From Pigoraptor vietnamica (taxonomy: Eukaryota > Opisthokonta > Filasterea), in the NCBI GenBank assembly GCA_943704525.1, contig CALSCQ010003229.1, positions 1 to 18,205 on the forward strand: a stretch of DNA of 18,205 bases, given 5' to 3'. Every line of letters begins with the position of its first letter. Within the stretch, counting starts at the first letter, position 1. Positions 1 through 10,110 of the stretch are shown here, piece after piece. Below the pieces are notes generated by a model. It was not told where the DNA came from. It did no database searches and worked only from the letters and a program-made list of their open reading frames with translations. The translations under genes and the position numbers were made by a program.

Positions 1-100
1 CGGTCATTGTGTCGTGTAATGTGCTGAGGCGACTCAAGTACAGCGAAAATGGCAAAGGGGCGACTGCCAGCTCCGATTCGTTTCTTCAACCGGGGCGTCG

Positions 101-497
101 ATGGATCTGGCCGAACAGATATACCGCGAGGAAATGGAGGAGACGCGCGGCGCCTACTCTTCCTCGTCTTCGGCGTCTGGATCGAAGGGGCGACCGGAGG
201 GGCCGTTGCCGTCGGGCGGGGGGATGGAGGGCCTCGAGGTGCTCGCCGGCCTCATCGAGAATCTCCTCGCGAAGATACGCGCGTCGTTCGTGGACGTCGA
301 GCTGCGCCTGGAGCACCGTTCCAAGTGGCTCGCGCGCCCCGTCGCGCTTGTCGTGCGCATCGGCCGCATCGAGTACAGCGACGAAACGGTCGGGCGGGAT
401 GACCCTGCGGCCGCAGACCAAGGGGAAGGCGGCGCGCAGCCCACTTGGAAGCCGTCGATTGCGCAGAAGGTCATCAGGATACAGGTGGGTGAACGTG

Positions 498-535
<38 letters not shown>

Positions 536-3500
536 TTTTTGGGGGGGGGGGGGGGAGGGTCAACTGACCTATTGCTATGCCATAGCCGTTTCGGCTGTAT
601 TGGGCAGAAATGAGCTGTCGAATTCGCGAGAGTGGGCCGATCATGACATCATGACGCGCATTGCGTCACTGTTGCGTCGCTCTCGCAGGGCCTCGAAATT
701 CTCCTCGACGACGACGGGCGAATGGAAGTGCTTGCGGCGGATACGAGCCGCGACGGCAGTTACGTGCGGCTTCAGCTTCGCCAGGGCGGCGGTCCGGGTC
801 CTCGGGGTGACGTTGACGTTTACTTGCACTCGCTCAACGCCATGATGACGCCGCGACAGTTTCACGTGCTGGCCGAGGTGCTCGAAGCATACTCGGACGT
901 GAGCGGTACGCCGGCATCCCCGCTGGACTTGCGGCGGGACTCGGCGTGGCTCGGCGTCGCTGGCGAGCACGGGGAGGCCTTCAACAAGAGCCTCCGCCCC
1001 GACGACTTTGGGAAGATCGAGCGCCTCCTGCAGCAGTACCACGGGCAGCCCGACCGCCGTCGCAGGTTCACAGTGGGTCCGGACGGGCATCTCGGCGGCA
1101 GCATGGCAGGGTTTTCCGACGACGGACTGGAGGATGCGGGCGGTGACGACGTCTTTTACGAGCTAACGGACGAACCGGGTTCGGCTGGGCTGGGTGGCCC
1201 GACGTCCCCGCCGATTCATCTCCGACATGACTTGCGGCAGGACAGCTTGCCGTCGTCGCGTCACGATGCCCGCGGGACGTCGATGGGTGCGGGTTCGGCG
1301 GCGGGTGCGCCGGGTCCAGAGGAGGGAAAGGCGGACGCGCACGCCGACGACGTGACTTTCCGGTTCAAGCTCCAGGTGCGTTCGGCGGTTGCCGCGCTGC
1401 TGCTCGAGGAGCCGCCCAACCACGGAACCCTCCGCGCCGTCGCGGAGCTGTTTTTCGCGCGCGCGGCGTCGCGAGTCACTGCGGCCTCTGGGGCGTCCTC
1501 TGGATCGCAGCCGTCTCTGTCGGCTCCCGGCGCCCTCTGTGCCGAGAATCACGTGATGGCCGAGCTGGCCGGCGTGGTGTTTCGCCACGACGAGTCCCTC
1601 CTGCGTCGGCGGCATGAGGTGTCGATCGGATCGCTCGTCGTGCGCGAGATTGTTCGGAACGGAGAGCGGCCATCCGCCGGTGGCGACCTCGCCGCGCCGG
1701 GGCTGTTCTCGTGCATCGACATTGTTCGCTTCGACCCGCAGTTTCCGCTGCCTCCGTTCTCCACGCCTGGGGTGCCAGAAGATCCCGCGCCGTTTTGCGA
1801 AGCGGGTGATTGGGGGAGTGCGCACAACGCGCGATCGCAGTCGACGTCCATCCCGCACGCCATCTTGCAGCAGCGCGCCGTGCATCCCGACATTCGCATC
1901 TCGGTGCAGACGCTCACGCTGAACGGCCAGGTGGAAACAAGCACGGCCGTGGCGCTACAGCCGGTCTTTGCGACTCTCGACTTGAACGTTTTCAACCGTT
2001 TCGTCGGCTACTTTGACAGGTCGCAGGTCCCCGCGGGAGAGCGTAGGCGCGCGCGGCATTACAGCGACGGCGGCAGCGGCGGTGAAGACGACGTGTTTGA
2101 GGACTCGCAGGCCGCGCGGGCTTTTGACCACATCATGAACGAATTTGACCGCCAGCAGAGCATAACGGTGCAGGAGAACCCGCCGCGCAGGCTGTTAAAC
2201 GTGCACGTGCCCTTCGCGCGCGTGGCACTCGCGTTTCCCGTCATGGACATGCGGCCCGCGGCGGAGAAGGCGCTTGACCCGCCGAAGCCCGCCGTGCACC
2301 CGGAGCGCCTCATCGTCGACATATCGCGGGGTTCGCTGGCGTCCGATACGCAGCCGACGGACACGCGCCATGCCATGCTCGCGTCGGTCGACCGAATCGA
2401 AATCTTCTTCAAGACGAAGGCGGAGCGGAGCACGCCCGTGTACATTGCGGGCCTGTACCCCCTGCGCCTCGAGTCTGGGGACGCGGCCCTGCCCAACGTA
2501 CAGATCATCACGAAGTCGTCGTCACCTTCGGCGATTGCGGACGGAGATGGCATTGGCGGCTTCCTCCTGCGGCCGATAGCGGAGCGCGACACGCACGCCG
2601 GCGGTTTCGAGTCGCCGGGTCACCCCTTCGACGACGACCAGGGACCCGATCTCGGCGGGGAAGACGCGGAGGAGACGCCCTTCTCTGCACTGTACACGAC
2701 GTTCGAGGGCGAAGAACAGGCGGTGATGTCCGCGGACACGGGTGACATGGCCCGATTCCAGGCGGCGGCGGTCGATTCCTCCGAGACGTTTCTCGAGCTG
2801 TCCCTGCCGTGCGCGTATGTGCTGTTGCCCCGGGACGTTCTCGTCGCTTTTTACGACCGCCTCAACGACCTGCTGTTGTGGGAGCCGCTGCCGGGCGTGT
2901 TTGGCCCTTCGCCAAACGAAGGGGACGCTGCGCCTGCACGCGAGACGTACGCCCTGTGCGGCGACCCGTCGTCCCCAACATCGTCAGAGGACGAGAGCGA
3001 CGATCCCGGACCGTCGAGAGGCTTTGGAAAGCGCGCCGCGGACAGCAGGCGTCCCCTCCGCCGCAAGCACAAGCCGGCGCAGCCGTCGTTCATGTCGGTC
3101 GTCGTCACTTTTTCGCACGCGCGCATGGAGCTCGCTGAGAGCGAGCCAATGCTGGGATCGCCCCTGCCGCGCCGTTACATTGCCGAGCTGAGCGACGCAC
3201 GCGTGTTCACCGTCGTGGACCACATGGGCACGCCGAAGCGCTACGTGATTATTACGGTGGACGACATTCGCGCCTTTGAGGATGCGGCAAGAGGGGCGGT
3301 GGCCGCTGACGGCGCCGGAGCTGTGCGCACGGAGATACTGTGCAAGTCGGAGCACCTCGCGCACGTTGCCGCGGCTCCGCCGGTCCTCACGGTGACGGTC
3401 ATGATTGTCCCCGATTACGTGCGGCGAACGAAAGAGATGAAAGTGTCGGTCGATCTGAGCGGCGTTACGCTGCTGCACACGATGACGCCCGAGAGCGAGC

Positions 3501-6500
3501 AGCACTGGCTGTTCCACGTCGTCGAGTATAGCACGCTGGTGGACCCACCCGTGCCCGGCTACGTCCCGTTTGTACAGTTCATGAAGATGTACGTCAACGT
3601 TGCCGATCTCTCGATCGATTATCGCCCGCGATTCGTCCCCGGTCGCGCGATACTCCGCGTCGGGTCGGTGCGCATGTCGTCCAACGTGATACCGGAGAGC
3701 AGCGACCTCCTCCTTCGGTTCCTCTTCCAGGACTCGGCGTGCCTCGTGATTGACGACGCGGCGAACGTGCATGATGCACCGACGCCCGCGCCGTCGCACG
3801 CGCACGAAGGCAGCTCGTCGTGGCCGCCGCAAGCCCGCCCCGTCCCTCCGCAGCCGCGCGGGGCCGTTGCGTACTGGGAGTCGCGGGGGTTTGTCCAAGT
3901 AATGGCCATGGGCTATCTCGACCTTCTCATCCGGACCAACTCGGCCGGTGGGCTCCCCAAGCTCACCGTCGAAATCACGAACAACATGATGGAGATACGC
4001 ACGTGCGCCGATTCGTTCCAGACGTTCGTCGACATTCTCTCGTACTACCTGTCCTCCGGCGACCTCGCGCCCATCGTGGACGAGCAACCGCAGCAGGCCG
4101 CCGCCCCGACCGCGCCGCCGTTCGACGCAGAACACTCGCGCGCATCCAGCGCCGAACCCCCCTCGGCCGCGGGGGACACGGAGGACGTGTTTTACGATCC
4201 CATCACCACGGCACTCGCCCCGTCGGCCCCCGGAGCGCCCGCCGCGCCCGTGGCCCACGACGCCATTGCGAACGAAATGCTGGAAATGCTCGAGGAGAAT
4301 GCGTTTGGCGTTGTGCACGGACCGCGCCCCGAGGACCTTCATGCCGCAGCCGCCCGAGGCGCGTATCCGCCGGCAGGCAGCTTGCGGGGGCCGCAGCAGC
4401 GCAGGCCGTCCCGCGGACCTCAGTCGGTCGAGAGCGATGTCCGTGTGCCGACGGCGCGGCGGTCCGTCGAAGTGTTTGGGTCGCTGGACGCCGACGGCGA
4501 TCTCGACTTCGTGGAGGACTTTTACGAGGCTTCGCCGGGTGAGCAATCGCCGCGTGCGCACACGCCGCCGGCCTTTGCGACGCGCACCGCGAGTGGCCAC
4601 GGGCACGCGGGTGCGGACGACCTCATCGTGCTTGACCAGGAGCTGCCTTCGCCGCCCGTGCGTTCGATTACGCCAAAGGCTCCTGTCCAACAGCAACCGC
4701 CCCGCGCGCCCAGCGCGGAGGAGGACGACGCGGGCTCGGACTTCTCCGCCGGCGATTTCGGCGTGGACGTATATCCATCGCTCGATGACCTCGACAGCGA
4801 TGGCGAGGGACCGTCGGATGCCGTGTGGTACAGAGGAGTGGGGGATCCGAACGCCCCGCCGGGCCACCTTGGGAGCGACACGGACTCGCTCGTGGACGAA
4901 GACGATGCGCACGCAGCCATGCAGGCGGCCGCTCTGGAGCTGTCGGGGGATGTCGTCGGTGCGGTGGGGTGGGCCCCTTCGCCGTCGCGTGTGCGCCGCG
5001 ATCCGCACGCGATTGACAAGTCCGCGCCAATGGACGCGCCTCCGGATTTTGCGTACGGGGCCGACGACAACCCTCTGGCCGGCGGGCTTGAGTTTGCGAT
5101 GCCCTCGCCCTCCACTCAGCGAGCTCCCGCGGCGTCCTCGTCAGCTGCCCAGGGCGCAGGGTCGTCCAAACTGCAGGGGATATCGGGCGTTGAGCGCACG
5201 CCTGACGACGTGGTGCGTGTGTTGGACGGGGACGGACTGTTGAAGAACATTAGCGTGAACCACTTTGCGCAACCGACGGTCAGCGAGCGCCTCGATCGGC
5301 TGCGGCCGCCGAAGGACATGCCGCCGACCATAGAGCGTGTGGTCGTTCGCGATGTCAACGTCACGTGGTCGCTCTACGGGGGCCACGATTTTGCGTCGCC
5401 GGACCCTGCGCGTGCGAAGAGCGAGGCGGACGCGGGATGGACGTCCGTGGACGCTGCGAACGTCAAGGGAGTGGACGGCGGTTCCGCAGTTCCGCGTTCC
5501 AGCCGCCGCACCGAAGACTGCGTGGAGCTGCAGCTGTCCCATCTGAGCATCGAGCACGACGCGTTCGTTCCTGGCAAGCAGCACGCGAGCCGCCTTGTCG
5601 TCCTGCTGCGTGACTTTGAGGTGCGCGACCGCCTCATGGCCTCGCACTGGAACAAGTTTCTGTGCTATCTCCGCTCGGACCGCTCTCCGCGCGTGTCGGG
5701 GTCACACATGGCCACGTTTGAGATGGTGAGCGTCCACCCGAACCCCGCGATTCCAGCGATGGAGGAGCTTAGGCTGCGCATTGCGCTGCTGCCGATTCGG
5801 CTCAACGTCGACCAGGACGCGCTCGATTTCGTCATTGAGTTCTTCGCCAAGGCGACCGAGCTGGCGGCAAATCGTCAAGAGCTCGCCGACGAGATAGTCC
5901 GCGGCATTCGCGAGGAAGCTCTTCAGGCCGCAAGACTGCGCGAATTGCACGGGCCGTCGCCGAGCAGCAGCAGGCCGTTTGCGGCTCCAAGTGGCGTCAC
6001 GGAAGGGGATCCATCGGCGTCGTCGCAGCCAGCGCAGCATGTGTCACGCGGCAAAGCGCAGGGAAAGTCGGCGTCTGCGACCGATCAGCCGACGCCGTTC
6101 ATTCAGCACTGCGCGGTGGGGCCGGTGCACGTGCGCGTGGACTACCAACCCAAGCGCCTCGATGTCGACCTGCAGAGCCTGCGCTCGGGCAACTTCGTCA
6201 AGCTGCTCAAGCTCATCTTCCTCGAGGGGTCCGAGCTGCGCCTCGACTCGATTCGCCTTGCCGGCATCGCTGGCTGGCCGCGTCTCGGGGAGGCGATGCT
6301 TGCCGCGTGGCTGCCCCACGTGCGCACGACGCAGATTCCGGGACTGATCGCCGGCATTCCGCCGCTCCGCTCCGTCATGAATCTGTGTTCTGGCGTCGCC
6401 GACCTCTTTGTTATCCCCGCGCGGCAATACCAGACGGACGGGCGCCTGCTGAGGGGACTGCGCCGCGGGGCGTTCTCGTTCGTGCGCACGGCGGGCCTCG

Positions 6501-6916
6501 AGACGATCCACAACATTGCAAAGCTCGCTGTCGGCGCCCAGACCATCTTGGAACAGGTGGACGAGATTGTGGCTGGCGACGCAGAGGGCCGACGGAGGAG
6601 CTCTGTGACCGGGGAAGGCCGTCGCGCGGTACAGCCCGAAGGCGTCAAGGAGGGCGTGCGGTTGGCGTACGATAGCCTCGTGCGGAACGTCAACGAGGCC
6701 ACGAGCACGCTCGTGTCGCGTCCGCTTGAGGAGTACGCGCGTGCGGGCGCGCGCGGTTACATCAAGTCGGTGATACGTGGCGTTCCGATCGCTGTCATTC
6801 GGCCAATGATTGGCGCCACCGAAGCCGTTTCCAAGACGTTTCAGGGCATCCGCAATGCGGTGGACCCCGACGCGCGCATCGAGATGGAGGACAAGTACAA
6901 GCGCCCGCACGTGTGA
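101..6916 (+). CDS. ATG2: ATG2, autophagy lipid-transfer protein (5' partial)
   Basis: ATG2 is a rod-shaped lipid-transfer protein that moves phospholipids from the ER to the growing phagophore, working with WIPI/Atg18 and Atg9. Exons are 101-484 and 689-6916 (phase 0 junction), giving about 2,203 residues to a TGA at 6914-6916. The joined frame reads ...KVIRIQ-GLEILLDDDG..., as expected just after the N-terminal chorein region. The ATG2_CAD region lies at about residues 1085-1160 (YRPRFVPGRAILRVGS, then MSSNVIPESSDLLLRFL), followed by a segment ending CADSFQTFVDILSYY. Residues about 1260-1650 are acidic, Pro/Ser-rich and probably disordered. The C-terminal ATG_C domain (about 1930-2200) has VDYQPKRLDVDL, SGVADLFVIP, GLRRGAFSFV and IGATEAVSKTFQGIRN. 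The first ~90 residues (chorein_N) are missing. Similarity seems to run through the Ser codon before the ATG at 101, so that Met is probably internal. The frame is open back to 20, with possible acceptor AGs ending at 43 and 70. Confidence 0.95.
485..688 (+). other. ATG2 intron
   Basis: This 204-bp intron has donor ACAG|GTGGGT and acceptor TCTCGCAG|GGC. Removing it joins two phase-0 exons and restores continuous ATG2 homology. It contains a (GT)16 run and T and G homopolymers near its 5' end. Confidence 0.9.
501..555 (+). repeat. (GT)16 microsatellite followed by T9 and G15 runs
   Basis: An uninterrupted (GT)16 occupies 501-532, the T run 532-540 and the G run 541-555. All lie inside the ATG2 intron, starting about 16 bases after the donor. 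Lengths are as printed and could carry sequencing slippage. Confidence 0.95.
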
Positions 6917-7254
6917 ACGGGGCGCGTGCCGCAAGGGAGAGCGTCGCTGCGCAGGCTCGCAGGGGCGCTCGAAAAAGTGTCTCGGGGACGAAAAGCGGAA
7001 TGAATTGTGCAATAGACCGGTTTATTGGCCGCTTGCAACACTCAGTTGGCAACAGTTGGCATTGCGTTTACCCAGAACTCAACCGGCGCAATTGCGCATT
7101 TTCACGTTCGCAAGCACTAACAGACACACCAACACAGGCACAGACAGCCAGACACACTACTGGACAACACACATGACGCATAGCTTGCCCGCAGAAGAAA
7201 CAGGGCCCCGGGAGTTCAGCAGCTCAGACGACCCTGGGAAGAGTTCAGTAGCTC
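6917..7254. other. Convergent intergenic region, ATG2 and LRR gene 3' ends
   Basis: These 338 bp lie between two converging stop codons and should hold both 3' UTRs and polyadenylation sites. The middle (about 7118-7172) is CA-rich. I see no coding potential and no RNA gene. A short duplication at the right end is listed separately. Confidence 0.6.
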
Positions 7255-7264
7255 TCAGACGACC
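7212..7264. repeat. Direct repeat spanning the LRR gene stop codon
   Basis: Two copies of a 22-24 bp unit (gagttcagYagct..cagacgacc) lie at 7212-7233 and 7241-7264, separated by 7 bp. They differ by one substitution and a 2-bp indel. The right copy contains the LRR gene's last two Val codons and its TGA (minus strand). The left copy lies in the 3' UTR. Confidence 0.8.
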
Positions 7265-9048
7265 AACTTACTGACGCGGATCGATGCCTTGTCAACAATG
7301 GGGCACCCCTTGGCGCTGAGAATGCACACGTGGTCCAACGCGCTCGCGTCCGTCACAGGGCACATGTCAATCACGAGCGTGTGAACGTTGCCAAGCGCAG
7401 ACACGTTAGACACCTTGCAGCCCTCCAGGTTGAGCGAGTGGACGTGTCCGAGCATGGAGACGTCCGTGACAAGCGTAAAGCCGAGGCTCAGCTCGTGCAC
7501 GTGGCCGAGGGCCGAGACGTCCGCGATGCGGCAATGGTCCGCATACAGCCTGTAGACCCCGCCCAGCATCGACACATCAGTGACGGCCGTGCGGCGAATG
7601 TCGAGGCTGGTAACGCCGCCGAGTGCGGAAACGTCCGACACGTCCCGGCAGTCGCGCAGGCTCAGCGTGGTGACCCCACCGAGGGCAGAAACATCCGACA
7701 CCATCGTGCTCGAAACGTTCAGCGCCGTGACGCGCCCGAGTGCCGACACGTCCTCCACGTTTGCACTGTAGGCAAGGTTGAGCGTGTCGCAGCCGCCGAG
7801 GGTGGACACGTCCTTCAGCTGCATGCACCCCATCAAGTACAGCGTGTGCACGTTACCAAGGGCGGAAACGTTCGTGACGCCCGTCACAGACACGTTGAGC
7901 GTGTGAACGCGGCCGAGCTGGCTGACGTCGTCGTCCGTCACACCGACGCAGCCGCTCAGCGACAGCGAGTACACTGTGCCGAGGCACTTGACGCCCTTCA
8001 CCTTGCACCCGTCGAGGCGGAGCGTGTGAACGGTCCCAAGGTTGTCCACGGCAAAAACACGCGCGTTGTCCGACTGCCTGCTGTGCGAACCGTCCGATCC
8101 CTTGCCGCTGTCGGACACGTCAAGCATGTGAACGCCGCCGAGAGACGATATGTCGGCTAGCTTCGGGCACCGGCTCAGGATCACCGTGTGAATGGCGCCG
8201 GCGTTCGCGACATTAACGAGGCTCGGCGAATCGGAGAGGTCCAGAAAGGAGAGGCCGACCAGTTCCACGGGGACGTCCGTGAGGATCGAGTTGCGCCACG
8301 TGAGGGAGCGCAGGTTGTTAAGCGTGGAAAAGCAGCCTGCGCGGATCTTCGGGCAGTCCGACAGCACGAGCGTCTTCACGGCCGCAAGGGGGTCGATGCT
8401 CTGCAAGGCCGGCAGGTTCCCCAGCTCCACCTTGGCGCACTTTGCGAGCGCCGAAACGCCCGTCAGGGGGGTGCCGTCGGGCATCGTGCACCCGCGGACT
8501 ATCACAGCCTTCGCCGACGCGACGCACGACAGCGGGGCCTTCGAACCGTCCAGCTCGACCCGCTGCGCAGCGCAAAATTCGGGACAGTCCGCGGGCGCGT
8601 TGTGGATTCGCACGTCCGCTGTCGCTGCGAGCGGCGAGAGCGCAGCCCCGCTGAAATTATCGGGCAGCCAGAGCTCGACGACGCGGACGCGCTGCAGCGG
8701 GGAGAGATCCGCAGCAGACGCAACAACAGCGTCGCTCGGCAGGTCGACAGTGGCCCAGTGGACGCCCGCTAGCGCAGACAAATCGACGCTCTGCCCCTCT
8801 GAGGGCTCGTAGGTCAAAACGAGGCGGTCGGTGGGGATGGTCCTGGCCACTTCCTCGCGAAACGCGGCGCTCTCGAGGTACTGCTTGTTGTAGCGCGGCC
8901 ACAGGTGGTAGATGCGGCACCGCGAGAGCATGCGAAGCAGGCGGCCGTTGGACTTGGCCAGCGACATGACATCGACGTTGCGGAGGTAAGGCAGAATGTG
9001 CGACACGATCGTCTCGGGTGGAAGGCGGTTCATGCCGGCGACCTCCAT
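7255..9048 (-). CDS. F-box-like leucine-rich repeat protein
   Basis: The frame encodes 597 residues with no intron. I chose the ATG at 9048 (MEVAGMNRL); a second ATG at 9033 fits as well. The reading frame stays open upstream to about 9090 but has no ATG there. Residues about 6-45 (LPPETIVSHILPYL, then SLAKSNGRLLRML) look like an F-box. F-box proteins normally bind SKP1 and present substrates to an SCF ubiquitin ligase. A degenerate LRR-like middle follows. From about residue 298 to 585 there are at least 14 units of 20-23 residues built on VSALGxVHxLxLxxC. About 20 Ser/Asp-rich residues interrupt the array after its first clear unit. No signal peptide or membrane segment is visible. Proteins with very similar repeats are known, from memory, in various protists and in amoeba-infecting giant viruses. 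The substrate is unknown and the F-box call is moderate. Confidence 0.85.
   Translation of the reverse strand: MEVAGMNRLPPETIVSHILPYLRNVDVMSLAKSNGRLLRMLSRCRIYHLWPRYNKQYLESAAFREEVARTIPTDRLVLTYEPSEGQSVDLSALAGVHWATVDLPSDAVVASAADLSPLQRVRVVELWLPDNFSGAALSPLAATADVRIHNAPADCPEFCAAQRVELDGSKAPLSCVASAKAVIVRGCTMPDGTPLTGVSALAKCAKVELGNLPALQSIDPLAAVKTLVLSDCPKIRAGCFSTLNNLRSLTWRNSILTDVPVELVGLSFLDLSDSPSLVNVANAGAIHTVILSRCPKLADISSLGGVHMLDVSDSGKGSDGSHSRQSDNARVFAVDNLGTVHTLRLDGCKVKGVKCLGTVYSLSLSGCVGVTDDDVSQLGRVHTLNVSVTGVTNVSALGNVHTLYLMGCMQLKDVSTLGGCDTLNLAYSANVEDVSALGRVTALNVSSTMVSDVSALGGVTTLSLRDCRDVSDVSALGGVTSLDIRRTAVTDVSMLGGVYRLYADHCRIADVSALGHVHELSLGFTLVTDVSMLGHVHSLNLEGCKVSNVSALGNVHTLVIDMCPVTDASALDHVCILSAKGCPIVDKASIRVSKLVV
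7270..8160 (-). repeat. Coding LRR array, 14 or more units of ~60-69 bp
   Basis: The minus-strand frame repeats a core seen as SSLGGV, DNLGTV, KCLGTV, SQLGRV, SALGNV, STLGGC, SALGRV, SALGGV (twice), SMLGGV, SALGHV, SMLGHV, SALGNV and SALDHV. Units alternate between ending in Cys (LxxC) and ending in Thr/Ser (xxTxV). DNA identity between units is moderate, so this is an old array rather than a fresh expansion. Confidence 0.85.
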
Positions 9049-9525
9049 GGCTGCAGCAGGGCGGGTGTTCAGCGAACGCGAAGCGGCCAACGCAGGAGAG
9101 AATCCTTTCTCTGTTACAAGAGCATTGTGTGTGTTGTGTGTTGAAGGTGATTTACGTTCACCGCATGGTCAGAGTGCGCGCCATTTGCTCCACTTGAAAC
9201 GCCACTTTGCCACGAAAAGCGAAGAAAGTATCTCCGAGAGCTCGCTTGAAACAAAGTCACGTGATAGATAGTCGAGGCAGAGTCACGTGACGTGACAATT
9301 GAATTGGATTTGCGTGCATTTTTTACCCGAAATTGAAAGCACATCTCAATTTAATAGTCTTGCATTTGAGTGGCGCTGTCGTTCCCAAAACCAAGCGAGC
9401 GAAAACAGATGCACCTGTCTCTCACTCACACACACGCAGCAAACGTTGAAGCGCACTATTCCGTTGCCTGCGTTGGGTTTCGCGCGTTGCATCTTCCGCC
9501 CCGTGTGGCGGGTGCCGCGGAGAAC
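9049..9525. promoter_or_regulatory. Divergent promoter region, LRR gene and VPS51
   Basis: These 477 bp separate two start codons that point away from each other, so both promoters must lie here unless VPS51 begins at the upstream in-frame ATG at 9409. The right half is AT-richer (9295-9370) than the genes around it. Two CACGTG palindromes sit near the middle. No convincing TATA box was found for either gene. Confidence 0.6.
9256..9291. promoter_or_regulatory. Paired E-box/CLEAR-like palindromes
   Basis: GTCACGTGAT (9256-9265) and GTCACGTGAC (9282-9291) share a CACGTG core, with centres 26 bp apart. The second is a perfect 10-bp palindrome. CACGTG is bound by bHLH factors such as USF, MITF/TFE, Cbf1 and Pho4, and GTCACGTGAC is the animal CLEAR consensus for TFEB. 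Whether this organism has such a factor is unknown. Confidence 0.5.
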
Positions 9526-9994
9526 ATGGCGTCGCGTTCGAAGGCGAGCGACACGGCGAGCGTCGCCTCCGAGGGGTCGCGGAGGTCGGATGGCCCGCCG
9601 TCGCACGCCACACAGGCACCTGCGGCCGCGGCAGCGCCTGCGGGTGGCGAATCTGGGGAGCCGGAGGTGCGGAGGAAGAAGCGTGGGATGCTCAAGTCGT
9701 ACTATGGCGTCGCAAAGGCGAAGGATGCGCGGCCGCCGGTTGGGGATCCTCTCGACCTGAACAGCGGCGCGTTTGATGCGGACATGTTTGTGAAGAAGAT
9801 GCTGAAGGAGAAGAATCAGCCGGAACTCATGTCGAAGGACCAGGAAATGCGCGCAGGTGCGTGCGTACGTGTGTGTGTGTGCGTGTGCGTGTGTGTGTGC
9901 GTGTGTGTGTGTGCATGTGCGTGGGTTTGTTTGTGTGTGCGTGTGTGTGTGCGTGTGTGTGCGTGTGTGTGCGTGTGCGTGTGTGTGTGTGCGC

Positions 9995-10025
<31 letters not shown>

Positions 10026-10074
10026 CGTGCGTGTGTGTGCATGTGCGTGGGTTTGCTTGTTTGTGTGTGAGGGA

Positions 10075-10110
<36 letters not shown>

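Noticed and set aside
501-532. CRISPR or regulatory array reading of the GT tracts
   Set aside because: These are simple microsatellites without unique spacers, inside spliceosomal introns of a eukaryote.
2984-5008. 674-codon minus-strand frame antisense to ATG2
   Set aside because: It is a GC-rich shadow. ATG2 homology on the plus strand runs straight through, and the antisense product is Arg/His-rich with no domain.
7330-8160. 276-codon plus-strand frame with repeated His-Val motifs
   Set aside because: It mirrors the LRR coding repeats. The minus-strand frame has the recognisable F-box and LRR pattern.
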